In this document: piece by piece, positions 46,536-56,359 of the stretch
Numbering within the stretch: the stretch's first letter is position 1
Layout of the letters: each line of letters starts with the position of its first letter
Assembly (NCBI GenBank): GCA_937951345.1
Contig: CALFCF010000068.1
Coordinates: forward strand, 1 to 64,000
DNA: 64,000 bases
DNA from: an uncultured Granulosicoccaceae bacterium
Lineage (GTDB): Bacteria; Pseudomonadota; Gammaproteobacteria; Granulosicoccales; Granulosicoccaceae
Direction: 5' to 3'
Translations under genes and position numbers: made by a program
Notes under the pieces: generated by a model
The model's input: only the letters and a program-made list of their open reading frames with translations
Told to the model about the DNA's origin: nothing
Database searches by the model: none

Positions 46536-48377
46536 TCAGGCTTTTGCAGCTCTTGCGGCAACAGAAGGCAGGCCAATAGCTGTCGCATCGATTTTTATAA
46601 TCGGTGCTGCTTTGGTAACCGAATACATGTACTGCTGCATATCCCAGGCGGCGGTCGGACAACGCTCGGCGCACAGACCACAATGCAGACAGACATTTTC
46701 ATCTTTAACCATTACGCGGCCGGTCTGCGCCAGTGAATCACTGACATAGAGCGCTTGATTACGGTCATCTGCCGGTGCCATTAATCGTTTTCGCAGATCG
46801 TCCTCGTCACCATTGTCGGTAAACGTTATGCAGTTGGTCGGGCAAATATCAACACAACTATCACACTCGATACACTTACTGTCGAAAAACACGGTTTGCA
46901 CATCGCAGTTAAGACAGCGTTGCGCCTCGGCAAATCCTATCTCGGTATCAAAGCCGAGTTCCACTTCCGCTTTACGATCTTTTAAGGCCGTTGCGTTATC
47001 GAGATGCGGTACGTCGAAACGTTCATCCGGTGTGACTGCACTATCGTAAGACCACTCGTGTATACCCATTTTGGTACTGAACAAATGCGTACCGGGTGCC
47101 GGGCGATCAGCCAACATATCGCGACCGGTTAAAAACAGATCAATAGAGACCGCAGCCTGATGACCATGGGCAACAGCCGTTATTACGTTTTCTGGTCCAA
47201 AAGCCGCATCACCACCGAAAAACACACGTTCGTTGGTGGATTGAAAAGTGGCTTTATCAACAACCGGTTGGTTCCAGCGATCGAACTCAATTCCACAGTC
47301 ATCCTCAATCCACGGAAAAGCGACTTCCTGACCGACGGCAACAAGCACATCGTCAGCGGCAACGAAAACCGGCTCTTCACCGGTTGAAACCAGAGACCGT
47401 TTACCGTTTTCATCGTACACGGACTCAACGCGATCAAAGCGCATACCAACCAGACGACCCTCTTCGATAACAAACTCAAGCGGGGTATGGTCGGGTAAGA
47501 ACGGGATACCCTCACGCTGGGCGTCCTCTTTCTCCCATGGCGAGGCTTTCATGGCTTCATAGCTACTGCGCACGGTTATGGTGACTTCTTCACCACCGAG
47601 TCGGCGCGCTGTACGGCAGCAATCCATCGCCGTGTTACCGCCACCGAGGACAACCACACGTTTACCGATTTTAGCCGTGTGTTCAAACGCCACGTTCGCC
47701 AACCAGTTGATACCGATATGTACATTGGCGCCCGCCTGTTCGCGACCGGGCAAATCGAGGTCTCGTCCCCGCGGCGCACCAGTGCCAACAAATACTGCGT
47801 CGTAGTCCTTTTCAAGTAACGATCGCAGACTCTCTACCCTTTGCGAAAGAAGTGCATCCACTCCCATATCCAATATACGGTCGACTTCTTCATCAAGCAC
47901 CGATTCCGGTAAGCGGAATGATGGTATCTGACTTCGCATAAAGCCACCGGCTTTCGGGTTCTCATCGTAAAGATGGATAGTGTAGCCAAGCGGCATCAGG
48001 TCACGGGCGACAGTCAGTGCTGCCGGACCCGCGCCGATCAACGCGATGCGTTTGCCGTTTTTCGTCGCCGGTATATCCGGCAACCAGGGGGAGATATCAC
48101 CTTTGTTGTCGGCAGCCACCCTTTTCAAGCGGCATATCGCCACCGGTTCAGGTTCAACGCGACCGCGACGGCAGGCCGGCTCACAGGGGCGATCACAAGT
48201 TCTACCGAGAATGCCGGGAAAGACATTGGATTCCCAATTAACGAGATAGGCTTCGGTATATCGCTGACGGGCTATTAGCCGGATGTATTCCGGCACCGGG
48301 GTATGCGCGGGACACGCATACTGGCAGTCAACTACTTTATGGAAGTATTCCGGGTTACGCGTATCGGTCGGGCGCAT
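46536..48377 (-). CDS. GltD-like flavoprotein with two C-terminal 4Fe-4S clusters
   Basis: A 613-residue protein. The N-terminal cysteine-rich cluster domain (VDCQYACPAHTPVPEYI, GRTCDRPCEPACRRG) precedes two Rossmann domains: IALIGAGPAALTVARDL for FAD and VVVLGGGNTAMDCCRTARRLG for NAD(P)H. The C-terminus carries a bacterial ferredoxin domain with CIECDSCVDICP and CLHCGLCAERCP. It resembles the NADPH:acceptor subunit of glutamate synthase and related electron-transfer proteins. Directly upstream of korA-korB, 39 bases away, it probably moves electrons between the oxidoreductase and NAD(P)H. Confidence 0.88.
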   Translation of the reverse strand: MRPTDTRNPEYFHKVVDCQYACPAHTPVPEYIRLIARQRYTEAYLVNWESNVFPGILGRTCDRPCEPACRRGRVEPEPVAICRLKRVAADNKGDISPWLPDIPATKNGKRIALIGAGPAALTVARDLMPLGYTIHLYDENPKAGGFMRSQIPSFRLPESVLDEEVDRILDMGVDALLSQRVESLRSLLEKDYDAVFVGTGAPRGRDLDLPGREQAGANVHIGINWLANVAFEHTAKIGKRVVVLGGGNTAMDCCRTARRLGGEEVTITVRSSYEAMKASPWEKEDAQREGIPFLPDHTPLEFVIEEGRLVGMRFDRVESVYDENGKRSLVSTGEEPVFVAADDVLVAVGQEVAFPWIEDDCGIEFDRWNQPVVDKATFQSTNERVFFGGDAAFGPENVITAVAHGHQAAVSIDLFLTGRDMLADRPAPGTHLFSTKMGIHEWSYDSAVTPDERFDVPHLDNATALKDRKAEVELGFDTEIGFAEAQRCLNCDVQTVFFDSKCIECDSCVDICPTNCITFTDNGDEDDLRKRLMAPADDRNQALYVSDSLAQTGRVMVKDENVCLHCGLCAERCPTAAWDMQQYMYSVTKAAPIIKIDATAIGLPSVAARAAKA

Positions 48378-48521
48378 CAGATTTGCCGGATAAGGCTGTT
48401 GTTATGAGAGGTTATGGAGATACTAGCAACCTTCCCTGCAATTTGTGAACCTAATATATACCATCTTGGTTGTCATCACGACAAACTGCGCCCAGCTTCT
48501 CCCGTGGCGGCTATCAACCGG

Positions 48522-49112
48522 TCAGAATTTGAACGGCTTTACGCTCATCACTTCCATTCGGTAGCCGGATTCCGCGAGATCACTGACGATGGTTTCCGTC
48601 GACATACGGCCGGTAATGACAACAGGTTTGTAAAGGCCTTCAAACTTTATCTTCTCGTCTGACTTCGCGTAGACCAATTGATTCGCCGGCGGTGGCGGGG
48701 TATGGATGCAGGCCCCCATGTAGGGCACCAGCAGAAATTCACGGATGGTTTTTGGATTATCTGACTCAAGCGGCACAACGTAACCGGGAATCGAGACAAT
48801 TTCACCGTCGAGTTCTTCGACGATCGGTGCATAGCTCATGATCTCGTTGATTTCTTCGAGCTGCTTATTCGATTCTTCACTGCCATCGAACAACTTATCC
48901 AGCTCGTCCATCGACATTTCAGCCAGTGGATTTTGCGGAGGAACATAGTCAGTGGGAATCAGGTTTTCCCAACTGAGTTCCTGTGCACCGGCGATAGCAT
49001 CCGCGTTTTTGTCCTTTTTGAACCAGCCTGTCCAGCCGGTAAGCAGTGCAACAGCCAGCACGACCAGCAGTAGCCTTGCAACTGTCGAATTGACCGGTTG
49101 GTACATCGCCAT
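48522..49112 (-). CDS. DUF3299 domain protein, membrane-anchored
   Basis: A 196-residue protein with an N-terminal hydrophobic helix (ARLLLVVLAVALLTGWTGWF) and a periplasmic DUF3299 domain: IVSIPGYVVPLESD, REFLLVPYMGACIHTPPPPANQ and KPVVITGRMS. The CIH and following prolines are conserved in the family and may bind metal. It follows the ABC permease and ATPase genes. From memory, a Pseudomonas cluster with an ATPase, a permease and a DUF3299 protein responds to zinc, so a metal-related envelope role is plausible. Confidence 0.82.
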   Translation of the reverse strand: MAMYQPVNSTVARLLLVVLAVALLTGWTGWFKKDKNADAIAGAQELSWENLIPTDYVPPQNPLAEMSMDELDKLFDGSEESNKQLEEINEIMSYAPIVEELDGEIVSIPGYVVPLESDNPKTIREFLLVPYMGACIHTPPPPANQLVYAKSDEKIKFEGLYKPVVITGRMSTETIVSDLAESGYRMEVMSVKPFKF

Positions 49113-49271
49113 ATGTCTATCCCACTAATAACTTATCGGTACAAAACCGCAACTAAACCGGTTTTGAGTAATTACGTTTACTTTGGGGTTTACTGTGGGT
49201 TAGTAACCTTTCGACCACACTTAGTTCCGGTTAAGTGCTGGTCACCTGCCACAAAACCCTTGCCACGTGCG

Positions 49272-50531
49272 CTATACACGGATGCTCATCCCGTCAGCCA
49301 GCGATTGACCGTACGCGCGCAAGCCCGGCAGAACGCCTGCAAGCAAACCCGCCAGCACCAGTATGCCCAATATCCCCCACTCCCGGAGTAGCGGCAGGCC
49401 AAGCGTCATGTCGAGCCCGTAACTACTTGATAACCACTGGCTACCCAACAGAAATACGGCATAAAAAAGCAACAAACCCACACCGATAGCAAGCAAAGTG
49501 AGTAACAGTGATTCAAGACAAAGAAGCCCGAAAACCTGCCACGGCCGTGCACCAACTGAACGTAGTATCGCCATCTCACGGCGGCGCTCTGCGAGCCCCG
49601 CCATCAGGACGGCAACCAATCCGACTAACCCGGCAAGTACAACGAATAGGGAAACCAGAAACAGCGCCTTTTCAGCCACTCCGAGCAATCCCCACAGCTC
49701 CTGCAATGCAACCCCGGGTAATATCGCCAGCAACGGCTCTTCACGGTATTCATTGATAAAACGTTGCACGCGGAAGGTTGATGTCTTGCGTTTTAACCCG
49801 ATCAAGGCCGCTGTCACGGCTTTCGGTATCAATTCACGCTGGCGAATCTCATCCAGTGATGTTTCCTTGCCGGGAATTTTAGCGCCCTGTTGCCAATCCA
49901 CATGCATCGCTTCAATTCCTTCGAGGCTGACGTGGATGGTGCGGTCGACTGGCGTACCGGTTGGCGCCAGTATGCCACTGACCTGAAACGGCTGTCCGTC
50001 GTGCGTGTAAATGGCACCTTCGCCCAGTCCATGTGACATGATAATGGACTGCCCAAGCTCATAACCGAGCGCTGATGCAACCTTTGCCCCGAGAACAGCG
50101 TCAAAAACATCATCAAACGGCTGACCATCAGTAAACCGAAGCTGACGTTTGCGCCCGTAACTGAACCGTGTGAAGTACGCCTGACTGGTTCCCATCACAC
50201 GAAAACCACGATGCGAATCCCCCAGAGATACTGGCAGCATCCACTCCACTTCCGGATGTCGGCTGATGTCCTGATAGCTCTCCCAGGAAATATTGTTGGT
50301 AGCGTTGCCGATTCGAAAAACGGAATACAACAGCAATTGCACCGAACCGCTGCGCGCCCCGACAATCAGATCTGTTCCGGATACTGTGTTGGCAAAACTG
50401 TTGCGCGTCTCATGACGCACTCGCTCCACTGTTAACAACAGCGCAACACTCATTGCGATGGCCAACACAGTCAACACCACTGTCGATCGACGATTCCACA
50501 AACTTGCAAATGCCAATCGCAGTACGGTCAT
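49272..50531 (-). CDS. ABC transporter permease, FtsX/MacB type
   Basis: A 419-residue permease with one N-terminal helix (STVVLTVLAIAMSVALLLTVE), a periplasmic domain of about 250 residues and three C-terminal helices (LFLVSLFVVLAGLVGLVAVLMAG and following), the FtsX-like layout. RRREMAILRSVGARPWQVFGL is the conserved coupling loop. It overlaps the ATPase gene by four bases (ATGA). Such transporters usually move lipids, lipoproteins or metal-bound ligands across or out of the inner membrane rather than importing solutes. Confidence 0.88.
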   Translation of the reverse strand: MTVLRLAFASLWNRRSTVVLTVLAIAMSVALLLTVERVRHETRNSFANTVSGTDLIVGARSGSVQLLLYSVFRIGNATNNISWESYQDISRHPEVEWMLPVSLGDSHRGFRVMGTSQAYFTRFSYGRKRQLRFTDGQPFDDVFDAVLGAKVASALGYELGQSIIMSHGLGEGAIYTHDGQPFQVSGILAPTGTPVDRTIHVSLEGIEAMHVDWQQGAKIPGKETSLDEIRQRELIPKAVTAALIGLKRKTSTFRVQRFINEYREEPLLAILPGVALQELWGLLGVAEKALFLVSLFVVLAGLVGLVAVLMAGLAERRREMAILRSVGARPWQVFGLLCLESLLLTLLAIGVGLLLFYAVFLLGSQWLSSSYGLDMTLGLPLLREWGILGILVLAGLLAGVLPGLRAYGQSLADGMSIRV

Positions 50532-51235
50532 GAATCACCCGATGTGACTGAGCTTGAGTTGTTATTCAGGCTCATCAAATCCATATCGCGATCGAATGAC
50601 GGGATCATGCCAAGGTCATGGCTGACGACAAGAACTGTCGAACCCGCCGCACTGGCTTCATCCAGCAATAGCGAAATAAAGCGGTCGCGGGTTTCAGCAT
50701 CAAGCGCTGCGGTTGGTTCATCGGCCAGTATTAAAGGTGGTGCACCTATTAACGCCCGTGCTGCCGCGACGCGCTGCTGCTGACCGACGCTCAAATTTCC
50801 AACAGTGCCTGAAAAGTCTTCAGGATTAAGATCGAGCGCTTGTAATAGGCGCCGAGCTTCCTCAACAGGTGTGTGACCACCTGAAGTCGCGCGATTGAGG
50901 CGAAGTTTGGAAAATCGACAAGGTAACAGCACGTTTTCTGTAACAGACAGAAACGGCAGTAAATTAAATTGCTGAAAAATCAATCCGAGGTTATCGGAAC
51001 GCCACCGGTCACGCTGCGTCGCAGTCAACCTGTTGATAACCTTATCGTTGACAGTTACTTTTCCACTGTCAGGAACAAGGATTCCGCCAAGCAGCGACAG
51101 CAACGTGGACTTACCACACCCTGATGGTCCGCGCAGAAAAAAACGCTCACCGGATTCAACCGTCAAGCGTTCAATAGACAGGGTGTCGTGTTCGTCGCCT
51201 GGCCACCGGTATTGTAAATCTTCAATTTCTATCAA
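50528..51235 (-). CDS. ABC transporter ATP-binding protein, LolD/MacB type
   Basis: A 235-residue ATPase. Walker A is GPSGCGKSTLLSLLGG, the Q-loop LGLIFQQFNLLPFLSV, the signature NLSVGQQQRVAAARAL (V replaces the usual G in LSGGQ) and Walker B PLILADEPTAALDAE, with the switch histidine in VLVVSHD. It pairs with the FtsX-type permease. No Zur-like palindrome was found in the 195 bases upstream, which otherwise show only A/T-rich stretches. Confidence 0.88.
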   Translation of the reverse strand: MIEIEDLQYRWPGDEHDTLSIERLTVESGERFFLRGPSGCGKSTLLSLLGGILVPDSGKVTVNDKVINRLTATQRDRWRSDNLGLIFQQFNLLPFLSVTENVLLPCRFSKLRLNRATSGGHTPVEEARRLLQALDLNPEDFSGTVGNLSVGQQQRVAAARALIGAPPLILADEPTAALDAETRDRFISLLLDEASAAGSTVLVVSHDLGMIPSFDRDMDLMSLNNNSSSVTSGDS

Positions 51236-51430
51236 AAGCGATCACCCGACAAACCAATCGCGACTCTCCATAGGCAATGCGCTGGCGCGATAACCTGATG
51301 TCAAATCATATAAATCATAGCTAGCGCACGAGAATGTTGTATCAGCCGACACCCGTATAAATCTCCAGCGCGTTACGATCGACATCGAGTTTATCAGTTC
51401 AGGTGATGAAAGCCATCGGAATTGCCATGC

Positions 51431-53578
51431 TCAGTTTTTAACCCACACCGATAGCTCAGCAACTGTGTGCTGAAATTTACGGCGGGTTTCGCGTATGACA
51501 AAAGGCACATCAACAGGTTTTGCTGCTGACGAGAATTCCGGCTGGAGCGCATCGCGAATACCTTCCAGTGTCGTGTAGTTCTCACCGGTATTGGCCTTGA
51601 AACCACCTAACCACTTGTCGCGTTCGGTAAAATCCTCGAGCCACGTATAAGGTGAAGTAATCACCAACAAGCCACCGGGACGAATCCTGCCCTTGATAAG
51701 ATTTAAAAAGGTTTCCGGTTCATACAACCGATCGATCAAATTACCGGCAAAAACCACATCGTAATCTGTGAACTTTTCAGGCAAATTGCACGCATCACCC
51801 TGCATGAAATTAACTCTGTCAGCTACATCTGCATAGCCCAGCTCATCCATCCGCACTTCCTTAAACGAAACTATTTCACCTTCGTCCTGAATAGCGTAGC
51901 GCTGCAATCCGTCGGATTGTAGCGCCGAAGGACAAACGATCAGTCGGGCTGAGAAATCCAGCGCATCGACATGCCGGGCAAGTTTTGCCAGTTCGAAGCT
52001 CGATCGACCAGTTGCACAGCCAATATCCAGCGCACGTTCAACATCCCGTCCATTCAAGTGTTTAGCAACTTCAGCTATACAGGCAACGGGAAAATTTGGC
52101 ACGTCAAAATATGTATCACCGTAGTGGAACTCAATGTATTGCGCGACCATTGAATCTGTTTCATAGACGTTCATTTTTGGCTCCGGTAACGGATTACCTG
52201 CGACGTAGCGCAAACCCGAATGCTGATAGAAATGCCGTCGAAATGCGTAGCGCGCATCCCGAATCGCGTAGTTGCCGGTGGATATCCAGCAACCGCCTTT
52301 AAACAGATTATGCTTACCATCAAATGTCGGTGTTGAAAAATCATCGTATGCCGGATGTACCTCATAGCCTTCAAGTGCATCTACAGGCGATTCAGTCCAC
52401 TGCCATACATTACCAATAACATCATAAAAACCGCCATCGAATGCATGCCGATTGACCGGACACGAGGAGGCAAAAAATTCGAGGTTTATATTCCCGGGTG
52501 CATGATTCCAGTAAGGCTGGTCTGTATCCACTGTGTTTCGTAACGCATACCATTCTGCTTCTGTTGGCATACGGATATGGCGGCCTGTTTGTTCAGATTT
52601 CCACTCACAAAACGCCTTGGCTTCAAGGTAACAGATGTCAACCGGCCAGTCCCACGGCATATCAATAACTTCAAGCATCGCGCGATAGCGGTACTCGTCG
52701 TTTTGCCTGACCCAGAAAACAGGCATCTCGGCGTTTTGATACTGAACCCACCGCCAACCCTCATCTGACCAGTAGCTCTGAGTCTGATACCCGCCCGCTT
52801 CCATGAACGTTAACCATTCGCCATTGGATACCAGACACTGGCTGGCTTCGAAGTCATCCACAGTTTCAGATTGTTCACCATATTCGACATCCCACCCGTA
52901 CAGCGGATCGTCTTTTGATTTTCCCAGCGTTATGTTTCCACCTTTGACCGGCAGTAATCTATTCTCAGGCGCTTCACCGTGCGTGCGACAGATCTGACTC
53001 CAGATGGGATGCGGCTTTACCGAGGCCAACGGCAATTCGCGAATAAGAACAGATGATGTTTCGAGATGGATGCGCTCGTGTTCGATACCCATCATCACAA
53101 TCCAGAGCGGATCATCCCAGGTAATGGGCAGCGAAACATCACAAGTGCGTATAAAATTATCGACAAGCTCGCGTGTCTTGTCCCGATAGGCTTTAACTCT
53201 TGCGGGCGTCGGCCAGTCGTAATGATTTTCGTTAAGATCATCCCAGGACATCTCGTCAACACCGATCGCCAGCGATGATTCAAGTGACGGGTCAATGCGT
53301 TCGTCAATAAACTGCGCAACATTCAGTTTGTTTACAAAAAACACCGCCGTGTGCCCGTAATAGAAGATCAACGGATGACGCAAAGGGTTTGCACGGGCAT
53401 AGTAGGCATCATCGTCAACGAGACATTCAAAGAGGCTTTCGTATAAATCAAAGCTCTTGTGAAAGTAATCCAACACCTCCAGGCGTTTTGCTTCACTGTC
53501 GCCTTCATTCAATAGTGTGGTCTTTGAGACTGTGACATCCGGGAAACTGCAATTAGAGTCTGCTTGAGCTGTTTTCAT
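51431..53578 (-). CDS. ovoA: 5-histidylcysteine sulfoxide synthase with methyltransferase domain
   Basis: First enzyme of ovothiol synthesis. An iron-dependent sulfoxide synthase joins cysteine to C5 of histidine, and the C-terminal domain methylates the imidazole with SAM. It has 715 residues: a DinB-like part with the HxxxHxE iron motif (His167, His171, Glu173 in GIEHERIHLETS) and His76 (YYGHT), then a formylglycine-generating-like domain (residues 210-450, MPTEAEWYALRN, GNVWQWTESPV), then a methyltransferase (about 500-700, ALDIGCATGRSSFEL). Domain order and length match OvoA rather than EgtB, which lacks the methyltransferase. The lyase OvoB is not in the window. Confidence 0.92.
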   Translation of the reverse strand: MKTAQADSNCSFPDVTVSKTTLLNEGDSEAKRLEVLDYFHKSFDLYESLFECLVDDDAYYARANPLRHPLIFYYGHTAVFFVNKLNVAQFIDERIDPSLESSLAIGVDEMSWDDLNENHYDWPTPARVKAYRDKTRELVDNFIRTCDVSLPITWDDPLWIVMMGIEHERIHLETSSVLIRELPLASVKPHPIWSQICRTHGEAPENRLLPVKGGNITLGKSKDDPLYGWDVEYGEQSETVDDFEASQCLVSNGEWLTFMEAGGYQTQSYWSDEGWRWVQYQNAEMPVFWVRQNDEYRYRAMLEVIDMPWDWPVDICYLEAKAFCEWKSEQTGRHIRMPTEAEWYALRNTVDTDQPYWNHAPGNINLEFFASSCPVNRHAFDGGFYDVIGNVWQWTESPVDALEGYEVHPAYDDFSTPTFDGKHNLFKGGCWISTGNYAIRDARYAFRRHFYQHSGLRYVAGNPLPEPKMNVYETDSMVAQYIEFHYGDTYFDVPNFPVACIAEVAKHLNGRDVERALDIGCATGRSSFELAKLARHVDALDFSARLIVCPSALQSDGLQRYAIQDEGEIVSFKEVRMDELGYADVADRVNFMQGDACNLPEKFTDYDVVFAGNLIDRLYEPETFLNLIKGRIRPGGLLVITSPYTWLEDFTERDKWLGGFKANTGENYTTLEGIRDALQPEFSSAAKPVDVPFVIRETRRKFQHTVAELSVWVKN

Positions 53579-53941
53579 TTTTTTTGCTATTTGTTTTTTG
53601 TTTTAACTTCGGTTCGATCGTATCGGTGACGTATTTTGTTAAGCCGGGTACGGCTCGGTCAGGCTGATGATCAATCGCGCAACCTGTGCTCACGGGTTTG
53701 AAGCTGGTTCAGTGTTGCAGTGACCAGTGTTGCAGTGACAATGCCCAGTGCAGATGAATTGAGTCGGCTCAAATGACTTGTTAGAAAATGACCGGGTACA
53801 GGTGACCAACTAAATTTGACAGTGTGTTCGAGGCAGAGTTGCGGATTGTGATACACAATTTACGTTTCTGATACGGTAAAAGATCTTCTACCAGATCAAA
53901 CTGTGGATAAGTAGTGACAGTTATTAACGTTTCCCGGTTTC
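53579..53941. other. Spacer between MttB-family gene and ovoA
   Basis: A 363-base spacer on the path from the MttB gene to ovoA. It contains a duplicated 15-mer (53710-53739) and the ovoA promoter region, with a T-rich tract just before the ATG. No gene or hairpin terminator was recognised. Confidence 0.4.
53710..53739 (+). repeat. 15-bp tandem duplication upstream of ovoA
   Basis: CAGTGTTGCAGTGAC occurs exactly twice in tandem (53710-53724 and 53725-53739). Confidence 0.9.
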
Positions 53942-55522
53942 TTACAGTGGCAGTGGCTCAAGTAGCGGCTCATCACTACCCAGGTCCTCCTTGCGACGCG
54001 CAACATACGCATCCAAAGACTCCACAACGGATAGGTCAATCGGCGGTGGCTCCGACTCTTCTAACACCTTCTGCCAGATTTCGGTGGCCCGCTGTGTTGC
54101 ATCTTTGCTACCCGCCAACTGCCAGTTTTCGTGATTCTGCCAGTCGCTCAGAAAGGGTTCGTAGAATGCAGTGCGGTATCGCTCCATGGTGTGAGCGCAA
54201 CCGAAGAAATGACCTCCCGGCCCCACCTCGTCAATAGCATCCAGGCCGATTTCAGCATCTGTGATGTTTAGCGGCTGTAGCATCGCAGCCATATGCTGGA
54301 GCATTTCGCAGTCGACCACGACTTTTTCAAATGATGCGACCAGCCCGCCCTCGAGCCAGCCAGCAGCGTGATAAATGAGGTTACCGTACCCGGTTACTGC
54401 ACCCCACAACGCCATCTGGGTCTCCCAGGTAGCCTGCGCGTCTACAGAATTTGCAGCATTACAGGCGCTGGTTCTATAAGGCAGGCGATAACGCCGTGCC
54501 ATTTGTCCACCAGCAATATTGGCGAGCGCGTTCTCCGGTGTTCCAAAGGCTGGTGAACCGGAGCGCATGTCCACATTCGACGTAAAACCCCCATAGACGA
54601 CCGGAGCTCCGGGACGGGTGAGTTGCACCAGACAGATACCCAGCAATGCTTCGGCGTTTTGCTGAACAAGTGCACCTGCCATGGTGGCCGGTGTCATTGC
54701 ACCCATCAGGGTGAACGGTGTCACAACCGTGATCTGTCCGAGCATGGCCATCTGCATAGCACCATAGGCCATCGAATCGTCGAGCTTACGAGGTGAATTG
54801 ATGTTGATGTTTGTCGCGACACTTGGAATATGCTGCATCTCATCGAGCGACAACCCCTTGGCTAGCGCGCACAATTCGACGGCATCGCGCGCTCGACCGC
54901 CACCGATACCAGTCGCCAGAAACGGCTTGTCCGATAGTGTCAGACTGATAGAGCTGGTATCGAGATGGCGATTGTTAGCCGGTAAATCGGTGGGAGCCAG
55001 CGCCTGATTGCCGAAAAAAGAAATGATATTGAAGTGCTGGCCCAACTGAATAAGCTTACGGTAGTCCGCAATATTGCCCGCGCGCCGGCCGTTGATACAG
55101 TCATGTACGTTGGGTGGCCCTGACACCAGACCGAAGTTGATAGCATTGCCGCCTACACGAATCGTATTGGCAGGGTTGCGCGGGATCCAGTCAAATTGTT
55201 CCGGTGCAAGCGCTATTGTCTCTTCCACCAGTGCACGATCCATTTTCACGATACCCGCTGCATCGACATCTGCACCAGCGTCACGAAACAGATTTAACGC
55301 CAGCTCTCCCATCACTTCGATCCCCTGCTCTTCAAGCAGGCGCAACGACGCCAGATGAACACGTTCCAGCTGCTCTTCATCCAGGGCCTGGATGGGCTGG
55401 AACCGGTTTTCCAGCTGCAGTTTGTCGAGCTGTGGCATTTCCTTTTTCGCGGTCGTATCGCGCTTTTTGCGACGACGACTACTTGAGGAGGCTCTGGTTC
55501 GACCAGATTCGGTTGCTGGCAT
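53942..55522 (-). CDS. Trimethylamine methyltransferase (MttB) family protein, non-pyrrolysine type
   Basis: A 526-residue TIM-barrel methyltransferase of the MttB superfamily, which transfers methyl groups from quaternary or tertiary amines to a corrinoid protein. Matching parts are RLLEEQGIEVMGELALNLFRDAGA, GFTSNVDMRSGSPAFGTPE, AGQ-like GGQMARRYRLP and GPGGHFFGCAHTMERYRTAF. It reads through without an in-frame amber codon, so it is not the pyrrolysine trimethylamine enzyme; glycine betaine or a related methylated amine is likelier. A basic, serine/arginine-rich N-terminal extension of about 30 residues is unusual. No corrinoid protein gene is adjacent. Confidence 0.85.
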   Translation of the reverse strand: MPATESGRTRASSSSRRRKKRDTTAKKEMPQLDKLQLENRFQPIQALDEEQLERVHLASLRLLEEQGIEVMGELALNLFRDAGADVDAAGIVKMDRALVEETIALAPEQFDWIPRNPANTIRVGGNAINFGLVSGPPNVHDCINGRRAGNIADYRKLIQLGQHFNIISFFGNQALAPTDLPANNRHLDTSSISLTLSDKPFLATGIGGGRARDAVELCALAKGLSLDEMQHIPSVATNININSPRKLDDSMAYGAMQMAMLGQITVVTPFTLMGAMTPATMAGALVQQNAEALLGICLVQLTRPGAPVVYGGFTSNVDMRSGSPAFGTPENALANIAGGQMARRYRLPYRTSACNAANSVDAQATWETQMALWGAVTGYGNLIYHAAGWLEGGLVASFEKVVVDCEMLQHMAAMLQPLNITDAEIGLDAIDEVGPGGHFFGCAHTMERYRTAFYEPFLSDWQNHENWQLAGSKDATQRATEIWQKVLEESEPPPIDLSVVESLDAYVARRKEDLGSDEPLLEPLPL

Positions 55523-55693
55523 GCGAGAAACGTCTCGGGGTTAAGTTCCAAGTTTGACCTGAAGCTAGCGATAACTTTGAGGCAGGTCAAGCAGCATAGC
55601 TCATCTGTCGGCAGCGAAAGCAAGGCAGACTGGCAGCCTGTATACGATCAGACTACAATTCCGGCACCCGGTTGAACGCAGTGAGGTGTGCTG

Positions 55694-56359
55694 GTGCAAG
55701 AAGACAACGCGCTAATAGAGGCAGATCAGCAGGCTGTCAGACGATGGACTGATCAGATACCCGACACGGAGACAGTAGCGGGATTTGTTCCCGGGCCCGG
55801 TATCGAACGTCTGTCAATACGGTTTGATGCCTGCGCTCTTCTCGATACCCTTCACAACGCCCTCGCCAGTTTGGACGCCCGTACTGATCAGTATGGTTTC
55901 GGCGGCTTCCCGTTAATGCGAAGACCCGGTGCAGAGAAAGAAACTGAAAACGATCGCTCCGGCCTTTTCTACACGCGGGTGGACAGCAGTTATCAGGAGG
56001 TGCAGCGCGAACACGCTGTAGACGAACGGGCGTTTACCGAGCTCGTCCCAACTTTCAAAGGCACATACTTCGAACACGTAATAAACGAACTGTCAAAACG
56101 TTTCATACTCGGGCGCGTGCGTGTGCTCTCGAAAGGAATCTACAATTGCAATTCATGGCATCGGGACCCGGAGCCGCGACTGCACATACCGATTGTGACC
56201 AATCCGGGTTCACTGTTTTTGGTTAACAATCATGCGACTCATTTGCCCGCTGATGGATCCGTTTACTTCACGGACACGCGCGGTTACCACACCGCCTTGA
56301 ACGGCGGCGAATCGAATCGCGTGCACATAGTCGCTGCCTTACCCGCAGTGAAAGCATGA
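55694..56359 (+). CDS. 2-oxoglutarate/Fe(II) oxygenase, aspartyl/asparaginyl hydroxylase-like
   Basis: A 221-residue oxygenase. The iron triad is seen as NSWHRDPEPRLHIPI (His and Asp) and TRGYHTALNGGES (His), and the 2-oxoglutarate arginine in NRVHIVAAL. This matches the Asp/Asn beta-hydroxylase cupin fold. GTG at 55694 has GAGG seven bases upstream and is preferred to GTG 55688. It may hydroxylate a protein side chain or a small amino-acid derivative. It is divergent from the MttB gene. Confidence 0.75.
   Translation: MQEDNALIEADQQAVRRWTDQIPDTETVAGFVPGPGIERLSIRFDACALLDTLHNALASLDARTDQYGFGGFPLMRRPGAEKETENDRSGLFYTRVDSSYQEVQREHAVDERAFTELVPTFKGTYFEHVINELSKRFILGRVRVLSKGIYNCNSWHRDPEPRLHIPIVTNPGSLFLVNNHATHLPADGSVYFTDTRGYHTALNGGESNRVHIVAALPAVKA

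Noticed and set aside
51236..51430. Zur-type operator upstream of the DUF3299/ABC genes.
   Set aside because: Only loosely symmetrical AT-rich sequence is present; no clear inverted repeat.
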